Of a stretch of 40,530 bases of DNA, positions 1 through 6,835 are shown one piece after another. Each line of letters starts with the position of its first letter. Within the stretch, counting starts at the first letter, position 1. Origin of the DNA: Chloroflexota bacterium (GTDB taxonomy: Bacteria > Chloroflexota > Limnocylindria > Limnocylindrales > CSP1-4); assembly GCA_021802585.1 (NCBI GenBank), contig JAJZRQ010000019.1, forward strand, positions 1-40,530, read 5' to 3'. The notes beneath the pieces are model-generated. The model saw only the letters and a program-made list of their open reading frames with translations. It was not told where the DNA came from and ran no database searches. The position numbers and the translations under genes were made by a program.

Positions 1-533
1 AGGCCGGTGAGCGGGGCGAGCGGCCCGCCGCGCCCGAGGCGGTAGACGACGGCCACGGCCCCCAGGCCGCCGGCGAACGCGAGGACGTTGAGCAGCCCGA
101 GGTCGAGGACGGCGACCCGCACCGGGAGGAGGACCGCGATCGCGGCGCCGAGCGCGGCCCCGGACGCCGTGCCGAGCACGTACGGGTCCGCGAGCGGGTT
201 CCGGAGGAGTCCCTGGAACGTGGCGCCAGCGACGGCGAGGCCCGCCCCGACGACGACGGCCGAAAGGACCCGCGGGAGGCGGAGCTCGAGGACGATCGTC
301 TCGGCGGCGGCGCTCCACGTCCGTTCGACCGGGAGGCCGAGCGCCCGGAGGAGGATCCCGATCGTGTCGCCCGGGGCGACCGCCACGCTGCCGACCGCCA
401 CGCCGACGACGACGAGGACGGCGACCGCGGCGAGGCCGCCGGCGGCGAGGACGGCCGGGCGCAGCACCCCGTCGGGACGCCGGACCCGGATCCGGATCCG
501 GCCGAGGGAGAGCGCGCGGCCGCCGATCGTCAT
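1..533 (-). CDS. btuC: Vitamin B12 / iron-complex ABC transporter permease, FecCD/BtuC family (partial, C-terminus off the window)
   Basis: Inner-membrane permease of a binding-protein-dependent importer; the pore through which the substrate passes. About 177 residues are visible, read from ATG at 531-533 down to the window edge. A basic N-terminus (RIRIRVRRP) precedes a hydrophobic segment (about residues 27-52). The family hallmark GATFQGLLRNPLADPYVLG follows, with more hydrophobic sequence after it. FecCD permeases are usually about 330 residues, so roughly half is missing. The start lies 7 bp after the stop of the binding-protein gene, so the two are co-transcribed, and an ATPase gene would be expected next, outside the window. 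The family alone does not separate B12 from siderophore import; the upstream cobalamin riboswitch favours B12. Confidence 0.9.
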   Translation of the reverse strand, partial: MTIGGRALSLGRIRIRVRRPDGVLRPAVLAAGGLAAVAVLVVVGVAVGSVAVAPGDTIGILLRALGLPVERTWSAAAETIVLELRLPRVLSAVVVGAGLAVAGATFQGLLRNPLADPYVLGTASGAALGAAIAVLLPVRVAVLDLGLLNVLAFAGGLGAVAVVYRLGRGGPLAPLTG

Positions 534-540
534 CGCCCCC

Positions 541-1599
541 TCATCCGCCGGGGCTCGGCGCGGGCGCCGGCGGGAGCGGGGCGCCGGGGTCGATCGCCCG
601 GGCGAGCGCCCGGAGCCCCTCGACGAGGCGCGGCCCGGGCCGCGAGACGACGACGTCGTCGACCGGCCGGATCGCCCCGCCCTTCACCGCCGCCATCGCT
701 TCCCACCCGGGGCGCGCGGCGACCTGGGCGGCGGTCACGCCGTATGCGGCGTCGCCGAGGACGATGACCTGGGGGTCGGCGGCGACGAGCCTCTCGAGCG
801 GGATGGAGTAGACGGTCGTGCTCCCCGTCGTGATCGGGTCGCCCCCGGCGAGCGAGATCATCTCGGCGAGAAACGAGCGGTCGGCCGGGCCGTAGATCTC
901 CTTCGTCGCGTCGAGCTCGTAGAAGACCCGCGGGCGGGTGCCGCCCGCCGAGGCGATCCCCGCCGCGATGGCGTCGACCTGCGACCGCATCGAGGCCGCG
1001 AGGGCCGTCCCCGCGGGGCCCTCGCCGGCTGCCGTCGCGACGAGCTCGATGTCGTGGAGCACGCCGGCCACGTCGGGGGCGTAGACGACGAGGACCGGGA
1101 TCCCGAGGGCGCGGAGCCGCGCGAGGGCGGCGGGGCTGTTGAAGCCGGCCCCGCCGGCGACGACGAGGTCGGCGCCGAGTCCCACGATCTTCTCGACGTC
1201 GACGCCCTGGTACGACGCGACCGCGGGGATCGCCGCCGCCTGGGGCGGGTAGTCGTCGGACTCGGTCCGTCCGGCGACCCGCGAGCCGGCGCCGACGGCG
1301 AAGAGGATCTCGGTCGTGGCCGGGGTGAGGGACACGATCCGCTCCGGCCGGGCCGGCAGGACGACGCTCGTGCCCTCGTCGTCGACGAGCGTCACCGGGA
1401 AGGCGGTCGCGGGCGACGCCGCGAGTGGCGTGGCGGATGTCGCGGCCGCCGGCGTGGCGGTCGCCGTCGGGGCGATCGAACCGATGGGCGACGGGCCGGC
1501 CGGCGAGGCCGCGGCCCCGCAGGCCGCGACAAGGAGCGCGACGAGCGGGATGAGGGAGATGATGCCGGCGCGACCGCGCCGGGAACGGATGTGACGCAC
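541..1599 (-). CDS. btuF: Cobalamin ABC transporter substrate-binding lipoprotein (BtuF-like)
   Basis: Extracytoplasmic binding protein that hands corrinoid to the BtuC permease; 352 residues. It starts at GTG 1597-1599, preceded by GAGG at a suitable distance. The N-terminus is a lipoprotein signal: basic residues, a hydrophobic stretch (ISLIPLVALLVA) and lipobox LVAAC, with the acylated Cys at about residue 27. A Ala/Pro/Thr-rich linker follows, then the class III binding-protein fold beginning RIVSLTPATTEILFAVGAG, with a later D-Y-P-P motif, both typical of BtuF/FecB proteins. It is the first gene of the unit, 7 bp ahead of btuC, and its leader carries a cobalamin riboswitch, which supports the B12 assignment. 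A siderophore or other corrinoid ligand cannot be excluded from the protein sequence alone. Confidence 0.9.
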   Translation of the reverse strand: MRHIRSRRGRAGIISLIPLVALLVAACGAAASPAGPSPIGSIAPTATATPAAATSATPLAASPATAFPVTLVDDEGTSVVLPARPERIVSLTPATTEILFAVGAGSRVAGRTESDDYPPQAAAIPAVASYQGVDVEKIVGLGADLVVAGGAGFNSPAALARLRALGIPVLVVYAPDVAGVLHDIELVATAAGEGPAGTALAASMRSQVDAIAAGIASAGGTRPRVFYELDATKEIYGPADRSFLAEMISLAGGDPITTGSTTVYSIPLERLVAADPQVIVLGDAAYGVTAAQVAARPGWEAMAAVKGGAIRPVDDVVVSRPGPRLVEGLRALARAIDPGAPLPPAPAPSPGG

Positions 1600-1605
1600 G
1601 GGGGA

Positions 1606-1655
1606 CCTCGCAGCGGGTGGGTGGGGCGCGCCGGGCGCGCGAGAACGCTGCGGGG
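1606..1655 (-). promoter_or_regulatory. Shine-Dalgarno-sequestering hairpin of the btuF leader (expression platform)
   Basis: On the transcribed strand CCCCGCAGCG (1655-1646) can pair with CGCTGCGAGG (1615-1606), 9 of 10 positions. The second arm contains the GAGG that serves as ribosome-binding site for the GTG at 1599. A smaller GC-rich hairpin (CGCGCGCCCGGCGCGCC region) sits in the loop. Placed between the riboswitch aptamer and btuF, this looks like a translational OFF switch. The pairing is read directly; the regulatory role is inferred. Confidence 0.55.
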
Positions 1656-1699
1656 CCTACGTCGGGGTGCTCATGCCTGCCTGCCCCTTTCTCTCGAGG

Positions 1700-1813
1700 G
1701 TTCGAGCGGCTGCACCGCGGGGCCGGCGACCGGACTTCCGTCCCTGGGGACGGTCACCGTAGCGGGACTGTGCCGGACTCACACCGGCTTCGCGACCACG
1801 CGGCGGTCGTTGC
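1700..1813 (-). promoter_or_regulatory. Cobalamin (B12) riboswitch aptamer
   Basis: The minus strand shows the conserved cobalamin aptamer core in order. GAAGCCGGTGTGAGTCCGGC is at about 1791-1772. It is followed directly by ACAGTCCCGCTACGGTGA (about 1771-1754), then by a variable hairpin (CCGTCCCCAGGGACGG). The B12 box GGAAGTCCGGTCGCCGGCC is at 1739-1721. It lies in the leader of btuF, exactly where this riboswitch class is expected, so bound adenosyl- or hydroxocobalamin should lower expression of the importer. Outer boundaries are approximate because P1 was not folded computationally. Confidence 0.92.
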
Positions 1814-1819
1814 GCAGGG

Positions 1820-1825
1820 AGCGTA
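1820..1825 (-). promoter_or_regulatory. Candidate -10 element (TACGCT) for the riboswitch-btuFC transcript
   Basis: TACGCT on the minus strand would start transcription near 1812, just at the 5' end of the cobalamin aptamer. No good -35 hexamer is visible. A 9-bp direct repeat (GCGGCCGAT at 1835-1843 and 1846-1854, 11 bp apart) lies just upstream and could bind a regulator. Confidence 0.35.
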
Positions 1826-1951
1826 GCACGTCCGGCGGCCGATAAGCGGCCGATGAGTGCCGCCGGGCAGACTCTCCGGGTGGCGCTCCCCCGCCGTCGT
1901 CGCACCGCCCCGCCCCGCCCCCGGTCCCACCCGCCGGAGGAGGTCGCACCC

Positions 1952-2689
1952 ATGTCCCCCGGACGCTTCACCCGCCGCCTCGCCCTCGCGGCCCTCGCCG
2001 CCTCGCTCGCCGCCGTCGTCGCCGGGCCTGCGCGCGCGGCGTACCCGGCCACCGCGGATTCGAACACGACCGCCTTCTCGTTCAGCTGCATCAAGGTGAA
2101 CGACACGTTCCCGGCGAAGATGCTCGCGGCCGCCGTCAAGGGCTACGGGGCCCTGGGCTACGCGGTCGCCGGCTTCAGCGGCCTGAAGTTCACGAAGGCG
2201 CACGTCCTGGCCCGCACGGCCGCCGATTGGGCCTACTACGTCCACTCCCACGGGGACAACTTCTCGTTCGGCTCGGGCTTTCGGGACGACGCCGGGCGCT
2301 GCACGAACGCGGCGATCGTCTCCTCGAACGACATCCAGGCGGTCCGCCGCGGCCGCCAGTCGAACCTCGTCATCCTGTCGACCTGCCACCTCGGCGAATC
2401 GACGACGACGATGCCGGACGCGTTCGCGATCCCGAAGGTCAAGGCCGGCGTCGGCGCCTGGGCCGGCCCGACCTTCTACCTCGGGTATGTCGGCGAGGCG
2501 TGGGACAGCGACGAGTTCCTCTTCGAGGCGCGCTTCTGGAGCGCCCTCGGGCCCGGGCTGGGGGTCGGGCAGGCCTTCGACACCGCGAAGCTCGGCGCGT
2601 TCAATCCGGGGTTCGCCGCGAACTGGTACGGCAGCTATGCCTGGACCGGTCGCGCCGGCCCCCTCCCGACCTGCACCTCCTGCCTCTGA
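1952..2689 (+). CDS. Secreted caspase-like (clan CD) protein of unknown function
   Basis: I do not recognise a named family with certainty. The protein has 245 residues from ATG 1952, preceded by a strong GGAGGAGGT at 1936-1944. Residues 1-29 form a signal peptide (Arg-Arg, hydrophobic core, cleavage near ARA/AY). The mature part shows the two clan CD signatures: a hydrophobic strand ending in a His-Gly pair (YYVHSHGD, His100) and a hydrophobic strand ending in Cys (LVILSTCHLGE, Cys145). The 45-residue spacing is close to that of gingipains, caspases and CHAT domains. The following AWAGPTFYLGYVGEAWDSD and F(E)ARFW...G...GQAFDTA resemble the CHAT layout after the catalytic Cys. A hydrolase role is inferred, not shown. 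It ends in a Cys pair (CTSCL). Three bp downstream begins a propeptide-like protein gene, suggesting a functional pair. Confidence 0.7.
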   Translation: MSPGRFTRRLALAALAASLAAVVAGPARAAYPATADSNTTAFSFSCIKVNDTFPAKMLAAAVKGYGALGYAVAGFSGLKFTKAHVLARTAADWAYYVHSHGDNFSFGSGFRDDAGRCTNAAIVSSNDIQAVRRGRQSNLVILSTCHLGESTTTMPDAFAIPKVKAGVGAWAGPTFYLGYVGEAWDSDEFLFEARFWSALGPGLGVGQAFDTAKLGAFNPGFAANWYGSYAWTGRAGPLPTCTSCL

Positions 2690-2692
2690 GGG

Positions 2693-3634
2693 ATGACGAC
2701 GATGGACGCACGCACCCCCTTCTCGATCGCCGGGCGCCGCGCCCGCCTCGCGGCCGCGCTCGCCGTCGCCGCCGCCACGCTCGTCCTCGGGCTCCCCGGC
2801 GGGACGCCCGCCGGTGACGCCGCCGACCGCTACGTCGCCGGCGGGCCGGTCGAGGCGCGCGAGCCGGTCCTTCCCGACCGCGCGGCCGCCGTCCTCGCGA
2901 CGGCCGCCGGGCTCCGCGCCCGCCTCGGGCTCGCCGCGCCCGCGAGCTCCCGCGTCGAGCACGTCGCCGACCGCCTCGGGGGCGCGGAGTACGACGAGGT
3001 CCGCGGCCTCGACCGCGAGGGCCGCGCCATCCACCTCCAGCGCCTCGATGCCCGCGGGCGCCTCGTCGCCGCCGTCACGTTCGGCTGGCAGGTGAACGGC
3101 GGCCGGCCCCTCGCCGGCGGCGCTGCCGCCGCGGCCCGGGCGCGACGCGTCGCCGACGACCTCGCGTTCGCGGTCACCGGCGCCCCCGACGTCGTCGCGG
3201 CGCCGGACGACGGCGGCTGGACCGCTTCCTGGCCCCGTCTCGTCGACGGGATCCCGGTCGTCGGGGATGGGACCCGGATCGAGCTCTGGCCGGACGGCCG
3301 GGTCCACGCGGTCGTGCGCACGGAGCGCGAGCTCGCGGCCCGGCCCGCCACCCTCCTCGACGAGCGCGCGGCGCGGGCGCGAGCCACCACGACGCTCGCC
3401 GGTCTCTTCGGCTCCGCCGCCGCCGAGATCGCCGTCGCGCGCGTGACCCTCGCGTGGATCGCCCCGAACGACGCGTTCGACCCGACGGCCCCCGACGCCC
3501 CCGGGTCGACGCTCCGCCTCGCGTGGGTCGCGGAGGCGCGGACGACGGGCGCCCTCGCCGAGAGCCTCCGCGCGGTGAAGCTCTTCCTCGACGCCGGGAC
3601 GGGGACCCTCCTCGGGGGCGACGTCCTCCGGTGA
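2693..3634 (+). CDS. Exported YcdB/PepSY-like propeptide-domain protein
   Basis: 313 residues. A signal peptide (Arg-rich start, hydrophobic LAAALAVAAATLVLGLPGG, cleavage around residue 40) marks it for export. The body resembles protease propeptide (FTP/PepSY/YcdB) repeats: WTASWPRLVDGIPVVGDGTR followed by WPDGRVHAVVR around residues 178-208, and LRLAWVAEAR with a closing LFLDAGTGTLLGGDV near the C-terminus. In known families such modules chaperone or inhibit an attached or separate peptidase. Here no peptidase domain is attached, but the gene directly follows the caspase-like gene (3-bp gap) and overlaps the next gene by GTGA. An inhibitor or folding partner of that protein is a reasonable inference. 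An alternative start is ATG 2702, which is better spaced from the GAGG at 2688-2691. Confidence 0.65.
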   Translation: MTTMDARTPFSIAGRRARLAAALAVAAATLVLGLPGGTPAGDAADRYVAGGPVEAREPVLPDRAAAVLATAAGLRARLGLAAPASSRVEHVADRLGGAEYDEVRGLDREGRAIHLQRLDARGRLVAAVTFGWQVNGGRPLAGGAAAAARARRVADDLAFAVTGAPDVVAAPDDGGWTASWPRLVDGIPVVGDGTRIELWPDGRVHAVVRTERELAARPATLLDERAARARATTTLAGLFGSAAAEIAVARVTLAWIAPNDAFDPTAPDAPGSTLRLAWVAEARTTGALAESLRAVKLFLDAGTGTLLGGDVLR

Positions 3635-4752
3635 GTACCGTGCCGCCGAACGGTCCCATCGCGCCCCGCCCGGCCGCCGGCCGGGCGGGGCGCCGGCACG
3701 CACCGAGGATCACGGCCCGTGGACGGGCGGTGGGCGGCCTGCTCGCGGTGCTCATCGCGATCGTCCTCGCCGGTCGCTCCCCCGACGCCGGGCAGCCGAC
3801 GGCGCCCGCGGCCGCGACGCCGGTCCCGACGGCGAACGCCACGGTCGCGCCCTCGGCCGTCGCCCCGACCGAGGGGAACGCGCCGGCGCTCCTCTTCCTC
3901 GGCAACGTCGAGGGCCCCTGGCAGCTGAGCCTGCTGAGCCCCACGGGAGGCGTGGTGCCGCTTCCGCTTCCGGACTCCGCCACCGTTGCCGTCGCCCCCG
4001 TCGCGGGCGGCGGGCTCGTCGCGCTGACCGCCGACGGGCGAGCATACGGTGCCCCGGGCGGCGCAGCGGCGCTCGCCGCAGGTGGGTCCTGGGATCCGTT
4101 GCCGCTCGCAGCCGACGGCGCGCTGCCCCCCGCCAGCGTCATCTACCCTGGCGCGTCGGTCTCGCCAGGCGGGATGGCCGTGGCCGCTGCCGCGCTCCAG
4201 CCGGACGGAGGGGGCCATGGCGCGATCGTCGTCATCATGCTCCACGAGCAGCGAATGACGATCTACAGCCTCGAGCCCCAGGTCGCCGGCCTCCCGCCAG
4301 CCTGGCTCGACGACGAGCGCTTCGCGGTCCTCGGCCGCGACGTGATGGACCGAATCAACATCGGCGTCGTGCGGGCGGCTGACGGGAGGATCCTCGACCT
4401 ATTGCGACGTCGGGCGCCCTACCTCGTGACGTCCGGCGACGGCCAGACCGTGGCCGTGGCCGGCGCCGACGCCCTCGAGCCGGGGCGCATCCGCATTGGG
4501 ACGACCGCCCAGATGGTCAGGGAACGTGCGCTGCCGGACCGCGGGCCGTCGCTCCCGGCCGGCGCGTATCCCAGCGGCGGAATGGCTCTCGATGGCGATG
4601 GCCGTCGCCTCGCCGTTGTCGCCACCGGCGACCACCTCGACGCCCCGGCCCGCGTGTTCCTCTTCGAGCGCGCCGGCGAAGGCTGGCGGGAGGTGGCGAT
4701 GGTCGCGGCGCCGGCGGGCGCCTCCGGCGGGACGATCGCCTGGCTGCCGTGA
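3631..4752 (+). CDS. Membrane-anchored extracytoplasmic beta-propeller-like protein, function unknown
   Basis: 373 residues from GTG 3631, whose bases overlap the stop of the preceding gene (GTGA), so translation is probably coupled; GTG 3640 is an alternative. A basic N-terminus is followed by one hydrophobic segment (AVGGLLAVLIAIVLAG, about residues 31-46), then a Pro/Ala/Thr linker. The rest alternates short beta-rich stretches with turns, such as LSLLSPTGG, VALTADGRAYG, SPGGMAVAAAALQPDGG, LVTSGDGQTVAVAG and LDGDGRRLAVVATGD. This is the look of a six- to eight-bladed WD40/TolB-type propeller. No catalytic motif is seen. As third gene of the exported set it may bind or scaffold the other two; that is inference. 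Confidence 0.6.
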   Translation: MSTVPPNGPIAPRPAAGRAGRRHAPRITARGRAVGGLLAVLIAIVLAGRSPDAGQPTAPAAATPVPTANATVAPSAVAPTEGNAPALLFLGNVEGPWQLSLLSPTGGVVPLPLPDSATVAVAPVAGGGLVALTADGRAYGAPGGAAALAAGGSWDPLPLAADGALPPASVIYPGASVSPGGMAVAAAALQPDGGGHGAIVVIMLHEQRMTIYSLEPQVAGLPPAWLDDERFAVLGRDVMDRINIGVVRAADGRILDLLRRRAPYLVTSGDGQTVAVAGADALEPGRIRIGTTAQMVRERALPDRGPSLPAGAYPSGGMALDGDGRRLAVVATGDHLDAPARVFLFERAGEGWREVAMVAAPAGASGGTIAWLP

Positions 4753-4824
4753 CCCGCAAACGGCGGACCACGGCGCTCGGCCGGCCCGGTCGCGACGCCC
4801 CAGGCCGCGGCGCCGCGCCGCCCG

Positions 4825-5106
4825 TCAGTTCGCCGCGGCGGCCTCCTCGACCGCCGTGAAGATCGAGACCTGCGCCGCCTCGGGGAGCATCTCGCCGAGG
4901 ATCTTCTGCAGGGTCAGCTGGTGAACGCAGCTGTTCCAGCTCTCGAAGTAGTGGCACGTGCAGTGCCAGGCACCGGCGTCGAGACTCACGTGATGCGTGT
5001 CGTTGTCGCCGCGGAACGTGACGCCGAGGCGATCGAACGTCAGGCGGTCGCGCTCGCGCGCGTAGCGGTTCGCCTTCTCGACCTTGCCGATGAGAGAGCT
5101 GTGCAT
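4825..5106 (-). CDS. Small SWIM zinc-finger protein
   Basis: 93 residues from ATG 5104-5106, preceded by GGAGGG at a good distance. A basic helix-prone N-terminus (GKVEKANRYARERDRL) is followed by a beta-rich stretch (FDRLGVTFRGDNDTHHVSL). A full SWIM signature follows: Cys49-x-Cys51-x8-Cys60-x-His62 (WHCTCHYFESWNSCVHQ), then a helix. SWIM fingers bind zinc and DNA or protein partners and usually occur inside larger proteins (helicases, transposases, MEKK). Here the finger is nearly the whole protein. The role is unknown; a small DNA-binding or adaptor protein is plausible. It lies 244 bp after the phosphomannomutase gene on the same strand and converges with the beta-propeller-like gene. Confidence 0.75.
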   Translation of the reverse strand: MHSSLIGKVEKANRYARERDRLTFDRLGVTFRGDNDTHHVSLDAGAWHCTCHYFESWNSCVHQLTLQKILGEMLPEAAQVSIFTAVEEAAAAN

Positions 5107-5197
5107 CGCCGAGGTCCCTCCGTTGGTCCCATGGCCCTTCGCGAGATCGTCTCCCCGGCCGGGCGCCGATGACCGGGATGGGGCGGTCGCTGCCGAC

Positions 5198-5203
5198 ACT
5201 CTA
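5198..5203 (-). promoter_or_regulatory. Candidate -10 element (TAGAGT) for the SWIM protein gene
   Basis: TAGAGT on the minus strand lies about 90 bp upstream of the SWIM gene start, within the 244-bp stretch 5107-5350 that otherwise holds no recognisable gene. No convincing -35 is visible. Confidence 0.25.
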
Positions 5204-5350
5204 CTACCCCGCGCCGGCACGACGCCATGGGCGTTCCGGCCCTCCCGCGGCGGCCCCGCCACGGCCGGCCCGGGCCGTTCGACCCGCCGTCCGGGACGGG
5301 CGGGCGGTCCCGGTCCGCGATCCGCGGCGGGCGGCGGGGCCGAGCGGCGG

Positions 5351-6835
5351 TCAGCCGCGGACGAGGGCCTCGCCCGCGGCGAGGAACGCGTCGGCGACGG
5401 CGCCGGACGTGGCCTCGACGTAGACGCGGACGAGGGGCTCCGTGCCGCTGAAGCGGACGAGGAGCCAGGACCCATCGGCCACGTGGAACTTGAAGCCGTC
5501 GCCGGTCGCGAGCGCGTCCGTCCGCGTCACCGCGCGGCCGGCCAGCTCGGACGGGGCGTTGGCGACGAGGTCGACGAGGAGGCGCGCCTTCGTCGCCGGG
5601 TACGCGGCGCGGTCGACGTGGACGTCGATCCGCTGGTAGAACGACGGCCCGGCGATCTCGTGAAGGTGGGCGATCGCCCGGGAGACCGGCCAGCGGCCCG
5701 CGGCTCGCTCGCGGAGGAAGAGGTCGAGGAGGAGGAGGTCGGAGTAGATCCCGTCGCGCTCGGGGAGGTGCATCCCGAACCCGTAGCCGCCGGACTCCTC
5801 GCCCCCGAACATGGCGCCCGTCTCGATCATCTTCGGGCCGACGTACTTGAAGCCGACCGGCGTCTCGTGGACGGCGATCCCGTAGCGCGCGCCGAGGCGC
5901 TCGGCCATCGACGTCTCGTTCACGGTCTTCACGGCCGGCTGGCGCAGCCCCCGGTGCTCGGCGAGGTAGTAGAGGAGGAGGCCGTAGACCTCGAGCTGGT
6001 GGACGAACGCGCCGCGCTCGTCGATCGCGCCGGAGCGGTCGGCGTCGCCGTCGAGGAGGAGCCCGAGGTCGAAGGAGCCGCCGGCCACGAGCCCGAGCGC
6101 CTCGTCGACGTTCGGGCGGATCGGCTCGGGGTTCACGCCGCCGAAGAACGGGTTGCGCTCCCCGTGGATCTCCACGACCTCGATCCGGCCGCCCGCGAGG
6201 AGGCGGCCGATCCAGCCCGCCCCCGAACCCCAGAGCGGATCCACGAGGACCCGGACGTCGGCCGCCCGAAGGGCGTCGAGGTCGAGCGTCCGGCGGACGA
6301 ACCGCTCGTACCCGGGGAACGGGTCGAACGGCTCGAGGAGGCCGGCCGCCTCGGCGTCCGCGAGCGGGCGGCGCGGGATCGCGCGGCCGCCGTTCCCGGC
6401 GATCACCGCTTCGATCGCGGCGAGCATCTCCGGCCCGCCGGCGGCGCCCGACGGGGACTTCACCTTGAACCCGTTGTCGGTCCACGGGTTGTGGCTCGCG
6501 GTGATGACGATCCCGGCCGCGGCCCCGCGCATGACGACCTCGTAGCTCGCCATCTGGGTCGGGACCGCGCCGGCCGCGAGGGCGACCGCGACGTCGTACG
6601 CGAGGAGGACCTCGGCGGCCGCGGCGGCGAAGTGCTCGGACGCGAACCGCCGGTCGTAGGCGACGACGACGCCCTTCGCCTCCTCGCCACGGTCGACGAC
6701 GTAGCGGGCGACGCCCTCGGCGCAGCGGCGGACGTTCTCGAACGTGAAGTCGTCGGCGACCCTCGCCCGCCAGCCGTCCGTGCCGAACGCGATCGTCGCG
6801 GGGCCGGGGGCGGTCCCCGGGTCGGACGTCCTCAT
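5351..6835 (-). CDS. Phosphoglucomutase/phosphomannomutase (alpha-D-phosphohexomutase family)
   Basis: Interconverts hexose-1- and hexose-6-phosphates in the cytoplasm; 494 residues, normal for the family. IAFGTDGWRA near residues 15-24 is the substrate-loop start. ITASHNPWTDNGFK carries the phosphoserine (Ser114). LLLDGDADRSGAIDE is the metal-binding loop. ESGGYGFGMHLPERDG is the sugar-ring loop, and RFSGTEPLVRVYVEA is the phosphate-binding loop. The start ATG (6833-6835) overlaps the stop of the upstream nucleotidyltransferase gene by ATGA. Next to a mannose-1-phosphate guanylyltransferase, conversion of mannose-6-P to mannose-1-P for GDP-mannose synthesis is the likely job, although phosphoglucomutase activity is equally compatible with the motifs. 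Confidence 0.93.
   Translation of the reverse strand: MRTSDPGTAPGPATIAFGTDGWRARVADDFTFENVRRCAEGVARYVVDRGEEAKGVVVAYDRRFASEHFAAAAAEVLLAYDVAVALAAGAVPTQMASYEVVMRGAAAGIVITASHNPWTDNGFKVKSPSGAAGGPEMLAAIEAVIAGNGGRAIPRRPLADAEAAGLLEPFDPFPGYERFVRRTLDLDALRAADVRVLVDPLWGSGAGWIGRLLAGGRIEVVEIHGERNPFFGGVNPEPIRPNVDEALGLVAGGSFDLGLLLDGDADRSGAIDERGAFVHQLEVYGLLLYYLAEHRGLRQPAVKTVNETSMAERLGARYGIAVHETPVGFKYVGPKMIETGAMFGGEESGGYGFGMHLPERDGIYSDLLLLDLFLRERAAGRWPVSRAIAHLHEIAGPSFYQRIDVHVDRAAYPATKARLLVDLVANAPSELAGRAVTRTDALATGDGFKFHVADGSWLLVRFSGTEPLVRVYVEATSGAVADAFLAAGEALVRG

Noticed and set aside
3174-4245. Minus-strand open frames opposite the propeptide-like and propeller-like genes
   Set aside because: No recognisable domains. 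The plus-strand readings have signal peptides, overlapping stops and starts, and motif content.
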